A stretch of DNA of 64,000 nt, taken from the NCBI RefSeq assembly GCF_024721315.2, contig NZ_JANFAK020000017.1:16985-80984 (forward strand), read 5' to 3'. A model generated the notes under the pieces. The model searched no databases, was not told the DNA's origin, and worked only from the letters and a program-made list of their open reading frames with translations. The translations under genes and the position numbers were made by a program. The stretch is from Streptomyces sp. Isolate_45. Lineage in GTDB: Bacteria; Actinomycetota; Actinomycetes; Streptomycetales; Streptomycetaceae. Shown here piece after piece: positions 60,060-64,000 of the stretch. Positions within the stretch are counted from its first letter, which is position 1; each line of letters begins with the position of its first letter.

Positions 60060-60923
60060 CTACGCCCCCACGAAGCGCACCCGTGTGCCCGGACGGGCTT
60101 GGGCGGCGGCGTCCAGGGGCGGGCCCTCGGGGACCACCGCGACCACCGGGTAGCCGCCGGTCACCGGATGGTCGGCCAGGAACAGCACCGGGAGGCCGTC
60201 CGGCGGGACCTGGACCGCCCCGAGGACCATGCCCTCGCTCGGCAGCTCGCCCGCCCGGCGGCGGGTCAACGGGGGGCCGGCCTCCGTGCGCAGGCCGATC
60301 CGGTTCGATGCCGCCGACACCCGGTAGGCCGAGGTCAGCAGCGTCCGCAGGGAGGCCGCCGTGAACCAGTCGGCCCGTGGCCCCAGCCTCACCGGCAGGA
60401 CGAGTTCGGCCGGCGGGCCCGGCACCCGCAGGGTGTCCGCCCCGTGGATCGGATCCGGGCCCGGCGCGCCCACCGGGAGCGGCGTTCCGCACGTCAAGGC
60501 GGCCGGGCCCAGCCCCGACAGCAGGTCCGTCGAGCGACTGCCCAGCACCGGCGGGACGCGGAACCCGCCCCGCACCGCGACGTAGCCGCGCACTCCGGAC
60601 TCCGCCCGGCCCACGTCCAGCTCCGCCCCCGCCCGCAGCCGGACCGGCGCACCCCAGGCCGCCGGGCGCCCGCAGACCCGTACCGCGCAGGGGGCGCCCG
60701 TCACCGCCACCGTCACAGGGGTCAGGGCGCGCAGGGTGACGCCGTCCAGGGTGGTCTCCAGGACCGCCGCGTCCGGTGGGTTGCCCAGCAGTCGGTTGGC
60801 CAGGTCGCGCGCCCCGGAATCGAGTGCGCCCGACCGGGGCACCCCGAGGTGGGCGTACCCGGGCCGGCCGAGGTCCTGGACGGTGGTCAGGGCGCCCGGG
60901 CGCAGCACCAGCAGCCCGCTCAT
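60060..60923 (-). CDS. pxpC: 5-oxoprolinase subunit PxpC
   Basis: 287 residues, biotin-dependent carboxyltransferase-like/allophanate hydrolase subunit 2 family (KipA/PxpC). Marks: LTTVQDLGRPGYAHLGVPRS at the start, YVAVRGGF, SNRIGLRTEAG, PSEGMVLGAVQVPPDGLPVL. With PxpA and PxpB it hydrolyses 5-oxoproline (pyroglutamate) to glutamate. It is last of three overlapping genes; its ATG overlaps the pxpB stop. Confidence 0.95.
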   Translation of the reverse strand: MSGLLVLRPGALTTVQDLGRPGYAHLGVPRSGALDSGARDLANRLLGNPPDAAVLETTLDGVTLRALTPVTVAVTGAPCAVRVCGRPAAWGAPVRLRAGAELDVGRAESGVRGYVAVRGGFRVPPVLGSRSTDLLSGLGPAALTCGTPLPVGAPGPDPIHGADTLRVPGPPAELVLPVRLGPRADWFTAASLRTLLTSAYRVSAASNRIGLRTEAGPPLTRRRAGELPSEGMVLGAVQVPPDGLPVLFLADHPVTGGYPVVAVVPEGPPLDAAAQARPGTRVRFVGA

Positions 60924-61543
60924 GCCCCGACCTCCGTGAACCGCACCCGTACCCCGGGAGCGAACAGGGCCGCCGGTTCCCGCGCGGGGTCCCACAGCAC
61001 CGCCTCGGTGGAGCCGATCAGCTGCCAGCCGCCGGGGGAGGACCGGGGGTAGACGCCCGCGTACTCGCCCGCCAGGGCGAGCGATCCCGCCGGTACGGCC
61101 GTACGGGGCGTGGCGCGTCGGGGCGGCCGCAGGCGCGCGGGCAGTCCGGTCAGGTAGCCGAAACCGGGGGCGAACCCGCAGAAGGCCACCCGGAAGACGA
61201 TGCCGCCGACCAGCCCCGGGACCTCGTCCGGCGACACCCCCCATCCGGCGGCCACCTCCGCCAGGTCGGGGCCGTCGTACCGGACCGGGACGGTGACCAG
61301 CGGCCCGTCGGTCTCCGCGAGCGGCGGGACCTCCCAACGCGCGATCCGCCCGGCCAGCGGACCGGGGTCGCGCACCCCGTCGAGCAGCACGGTCCGGGCG
61401 GCGGGCACGACGTCCCGTACGCCCTCCAGCTCGCCCGCGTCCCGGCGGCGCAGCACCTCGGCGTGCAGGGCGGCCACGTCCGCGGCCGATCCCACCTCGA
61501 TCAGCAGGGCGGAGTTCCCCACCGGCAGCACGTCGATCCTCAT
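60920..61543 (-). CDS. pxpB: 5-oxoprolinase subunit PxpB
   Basis: 207 residues, KipI/PxpB family: PVGNSALLIEVG near the start, IVFRVAFCGFAPGFGYLTGLP in the middle, and PGGWQLIGSTEAVLWDP near the end. Overlaps pxpA by four bases and pxpC by four bases, indicating translational coupling and fixed stoichiometry. ATG start as shown; no better site. Confidence 0.95.
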   Translation of the reverse strand: MRIDVLPVGNSALLIEVGSAADVAALHAEVLRRRDAGELEGVRDVVPAARTVLLDGVRDPGPLAGRIARWEVPPLAETDGPLVTVPVRYDGPDLAEVAAGWGVSPDEVPGLVGGIVFRVAFCGFAPGFGYLTGLPARLRPPRRATPRTAVPAGSLALAGEYAGVYPRSSPGGWQLIGSTEAVLWDPAREPAALFAPGVRVRFTEVGA

Positions 61544-62328
61544 GCGAAGGCCTCCACGCCGACCCCGGCGCCGCCCAGGGCCTCGCGGACCCGGCGGGCC
61601 AGGTCGGCGGCGCCCGGGGTGTCGCCGTGCAGGCACAGCGAGCGCGCCGCCACCGCGACCGGGGTCCCGTCGGCGGCCGTGACGGTGCCCTCGGCGGCCA
61701 TGCGGACGGCCCGGGCGACCACCGCGTCCGGGTCGTGGAGCACCGCGCCCGGTTCGCCGCGCGGGAGCAGGGTGCCGAGGGCCGTGTACGCCCGGTCGGC
61801 GAAGGCCTCCGGAACGGCGTCCAGGCCGGCGTCGCGGGCGGCGGCCAGCAGCAGCGAACCGGGCAGACCCAGAACGGGCAGACCCGCCGCTCCCGCCGCC
61901 AGGCGGACCCCGGCGACGACGGCGCCCGCCTGGCCCGCGTCGTGAACGGTGCGGTTGTACAGCGCGCCGTGCGGTTTCACGTACGACACCCGGGAGCCGG
62001 CGGCCCGCGCGAACACCTCCAGCGCCCCGATCTGGTACGCCACCTCGTCCGCCAGTTCGCCCGGCGGCACGTCCATCGACCGGCGCCCGAAGCCCGCCAG
62101 GTCGCGGTACGAGACCTGCGCGCCGATCCGTACGCCCCGCTCGGCGGCCAGCTCGCACACCCGGCGCATGATCGACGGATCGCCGGCGTGGAAGCCGCAG
62201 GCCACGTTCGCGCTCGTCACCACGGACAACAGGGCCTCGTCGTCGGTCAGCGTCCACCTCCCGAAGCCCTCGCCGAGGTCGGCGTTGAGGTCGATCGCGG
62301 CCGCTGAGGGTGTGATCATGGAAGCCAT
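61540..62328 (-). CDS. pxpA: 5-oxoprolinase subunit PxpA (LamB/YcsF)
   Basis: 262 residues, LamB/YcsF family. IDLNADLGEGFGRW, SANVACGFHAGDPSIMR, YVKPHGALYN and LCLHGDTPGA are the conserved metal/substrate motifs. First gene of pxpABC; degrades pyroglutamate, which forms spontaneously from glutamine and from peptide ends. Divergent from the MukF-like gene with a 108-base promoter gap. Confidence 0.95.
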   Translation of the reverse strand: MASMITPSAAAIDLNADLGEGFGRWTLTDDEALLSVVTSANVACGFHAGDPSIMRRVCELAAERGVRIGAQVSYRDLAGFGRRSMDVPPGELADEVAYQIGALEVFARAAGSRVSYVKPHGALYNRTVHDAGQAGAVVAGVRLAAGAAGLPVLGLPGSLLLAAARDAGLDAVPEAFADRAYTALGTLLPRGEPGAVLHDPDAVVARAVRMAAEGTVTAADGTPVAVAARSLCLHGDTPGAADLARRVREALGGAGVGVEAFA

Positions 62329-62436
62329 GCCGCGAGCGTAGAACAGCGCACCCCCGCCCCTCCACGGCGCCGGGGACGATCCGGCCGAACCATGCTGTTT
62401 GGGATGTTGTCCGTGTCACCGCCTAGTCTTTCCGTC

Positions 62437-63942
62437 GTGACTCTCCCTGCCCCGGCGAAGACCCTTCCGTCCCCGGCGCCGGGCCCGGCCGCCGACGAGG
62501 GCCTGGCCCGTCGGCTGCGCGCCCTCGCCTGCACCGCCCCGCTCCACGACCTCGACGTCCGCAAGGCCAATCTGGCCGGCGAGTACGGGGTCTACGCGAT
62601 GGCGGAGGTCGCGCTGTCCGCGATCGACCTGGTCACGCTGAACATGGACTTCGACACGGGCGCGGACCACGAGCAGATAGTGGCCAGGCTGCTGCCGCGC
62701 GTCGCGGCCCAGGCGCCGGCCCGCCCGGCGGCCGAGCACGAGCGGGTCGCCCGCTGGGTGCTGGAGAACCTGATCAACGTCGGCAGCGTGGACCGCGGGT
62801 TCCGCGCGATCTACGGCACCTTCGGGCCCGACGGCGTCTACGTCCGCCGCGACTACGACTTCAAGCTGATCGAGGAGGTCCCCGGCTACGGCGGCGCGGT
62901 GTACCTGCGCACCACGGACGAGGCGGTCAACGTCCTGGTCGGAGCCCTCGACACCGATGTCACCAGCGCGCAGATCGCCGCCGAGGTCAAGCTGGAGGTG
63001 CTGATCAGCCGCGGCCGGCTCGCCGACGCCCAGCTGGCCGCCGAGCAGGCCCGCTACCGGACCGTGCAGTACGCGGAGACCCTGCGCCGCACGCTCGACG
63101 CGACGCGGCGCAACGTCCGGGCCGTCGACTGGCTCCAAGCCGTCCCCGACATGATCGCCGAGGCCCTCGACCACGTCGCCGACCGCTACCGCCACGAGAA
63201 CGCGATCCTCACCAACATCCGCAAGGCCCGCGACGAGGCCGAGGACCCCGACAACAAGCGGCGCGCCGCCGAGCTCGTCGACATCGTCAAGGACTGCATC
63301 CGCCGCCACACCCAGCTCCAGTCCCGACTGCTGGACGCCGGTCCGCTGTTCCGTGCCGAGCAGGACCGGCAGGCCTTCGCCGCGCCCGCGCCGCGCTCCG
63401 GGATCGACCTGTACGGCCAGCTCGTGGCCCCGCTGCTGCCCCTGCCGCTCGAACAGGCCGTCCGGGTCACCGACGCCTTCTTCGCGGCGGGCACCGGTCT
63501 GCGCACGCCCGTCTCCGTCCGCGTCGCCGACCTCGTCGAGATCCTGCTGACCCCGCCCCTGGAGCGGGAGCACCTCGGCGTGGAGATGCCGGAGCCCGAC
63601 CTCATCGCCACCCCCGACGACAGCCGCTTCAGCGAGGAGCAGCTCGCCGCCGCGACCCGGCTCCTGGACCTGCCCCACGACGCCCCGCGCCGGCTGTCCG
63701 GACTCCTGGCCGAGGCCCGCCGCGGCGACCCGGACCTGCCGTACCTGGTGGCCCTGCTGGCCGTTCACGCGGCGAGCCCCGCGGTGGGCACGGCGTACCG
63801 GCAGGGCGAGGAGCGGCTGCTGTTCGCCGTGGACGACGGGACCCGGCTCGACGACCCGGAGTTCGGCGGCGCCGACCTCATCGTCGGCACCGCCCTCCTG
63901 GACGCCGCCGGCATGGCCGCGGACCGCGCGGAGGCGGCATGA
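62437..63942 (+). CDS. MukF/JetA-like (kleisin-type) protein, candidate start of a Wadjet/MksBEF operon
   Basis: 501 residues, helical, no membrane segment. The N-terminal part (about 40-190) looks like paired winged helices (LARRLRALACTAPLHDLDVR; YGVYAMAEVALSAIDLV). The centre is a long helical bundle (LDATRRNVRAVDWLQAVPDM; NKRRAAELVDIVKDC). The C-terminal part looks like another winged helix (ADLVEILLTPP). This arrangement and the ATGA overlap with a following gene fit the kleisin subunit of condensin-like plasmid-defence systems. Homology is judged by pattern only. GTG 62437 has no Shine-Dalgarno but TAGTCT (62424-62429) upstream, suggesting a leaderless message; ATG 62392 is an alternative. 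Confidence 0.55.
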   Translation: MTLPAPAKTLPSPAPGPAADEGLARRLRALACTAPLHDLDVRKANLAGEYGVYAMAEVALSAIDLVTLNMDFDTGADHEQIVARLLPRVAAQAPARPAAEHERVARWVLENLINVGSVDRGFRAIYGTFGPDGVYVRRDYDFKLIEEVPGYGGAVYLRTTDEAVNVLVGALDTDVTSAQIAAEVKLEVLISRGRLADAQLAAEQARYRTVQYAETLRRTLDATRRNVRAVDWLQAVPDMIAEALDHVADRYRHENAILTNIRKARDEAEDPDNKRRAAELVDIVKDCIRRHTQLQSRLLDAGPLFRAEQDRQAFAAPAPRSGIDLYGQLVAPLLPLPLEQAVRVTDAFFAAGTGLRTPVSVRVADLVEILLTPPLEREHLGVEMPEPDLIATPDDSRFSEEQLAAATRLLDLPHDAPRRLSGLLAEARRGDPDLPYLVALLAVHAASPAVGTAYRQGEERLLFAVDDGTRLDDPEFGGADLIVGTALLDAAGMAADRAEAA

Positions 63943-64000
63943 CCCCCGCCCCGGCGGACCGGGTCCCCCGCGCAGCCGCCCCGGCCTCCGGGGGAGGCCC
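63939..64000 (+). CDS. Start of an overlapping gene cut by the window edge (possible JetB/MukE-like)
   Basis: The ATG overlaps the upstream stop (ATGA). Only about 20 codons are visible, reading MTPAPADRVPRAAAPASGGG with high GC3 and no stop. The JetB/DUF4194 identity is only a prediction from the operon order of Wadjet-type systems; the sequence itself is too short to judge. Confidence 0.5.
   Translation, partial: MTPAPADRVPRAAAPASGGG

Noticed and set aside
1..64000. CRISPR arrays, tRNA/rRNA genes, insertion sequences, prophage genes
   Set aside because: I looked for repeat-spacer arrays, cloverleaf-like segments with CCA-type ends, transposase motifs and integrase genes and saw none. The repeats found are short tandems or hairpins.

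Overview
The window is high-GC actinobacterial chromosome with strongly GC3-biased codons. Many features point to Streptomyces: a WhiB-like protein, the sporulation pair smeA-sffA, RbpA behind a SigR-type promoter, SCO-repeat and SPW-repeat proteins, DUF5995, a secreted GH18 chitinase behind the classic Streptomyces chitinase direct repeats, and a rib-his block with a RibM-type flavin transporter. The gene order rib / his / EccA-like / ppm / fxsA / rbpA / smeA-sffA resembles the SCO14xx part of the S. coelicolor core chromosome (from memory, not searched). I see no phage, insertion sequence, CRISPR array, rRNA or tRNA. Layout, left part (1-24 kb): a LytTR response regulator, an SCO-repeat lipoprotein and an SGNH hydrolase; an APC amino-acid permease with an Lrp/AsnC regulator; a 1531-residue protein of unknown function; a WhiB-like protein; a GNAT enzyme; a short cysteine-type leader peptide ahead of a small glutathionyl-hydroquinone-reductase-like protein; a nitrilase-family amidase followed by a tryptophan-2-monooxygenase-like flavoenzyme; DUF5995; an NCS2 permease; an MFS/ROK divergent pair; an NmrA-like reductase; and the chitinase. 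Middle (24-41 kb): an FMN riboswitch drives ribD-ribE-ribM-ribAB-ribH, followed by hisE, hisG and a PH-domain protein; then two overlapping CNNM/CorC-type proteins; a divergent RidA/WYL-regulator pair; an EccA-type AAA ATPase; a P-loop kinase; a secreted C39-like peptidase; and small membrane proteins. Right part (41-64 kb): TetR plus acyl-CoA dehydrogenase; a CrtC/AttH-like protein with an APH-fold kinase; a second Lrp; a YtcJ-like amidohydrolase; Ppm1; FxsA; RbpA; an UMF1 transporter; a GDPD; a MocR-type regulator; SffA and SmeA; an ankyrin protein; a HEAT-repeat protein with an upstream micro-ORF; the pxpABC 5-oxoprolinase operon; and, at the edge, a MukF/JetA-like protein overlapping a truncated gene, possibly the start of a Wadjet/MksBEF-like condensin operon. 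How genes may work together: the clearest unexplained link is a GCGCAAC motif repeated at near-helical spacing upstream of both the permease and the amidase/monooxygenase pair. It suggests a regulon for uptake of an (aromatic) amino acid and its two-step conversion through an amide to an arylacetic acid. Other signals worth attention are a dispersed hairpin that supplies the stop codons of three genes, a degenerate Walker A motif in SffA, and the two short leader-type ORFs. Starts were moved from the longest ORF wherever a ribosome-binding site or domain boundary argued for it.
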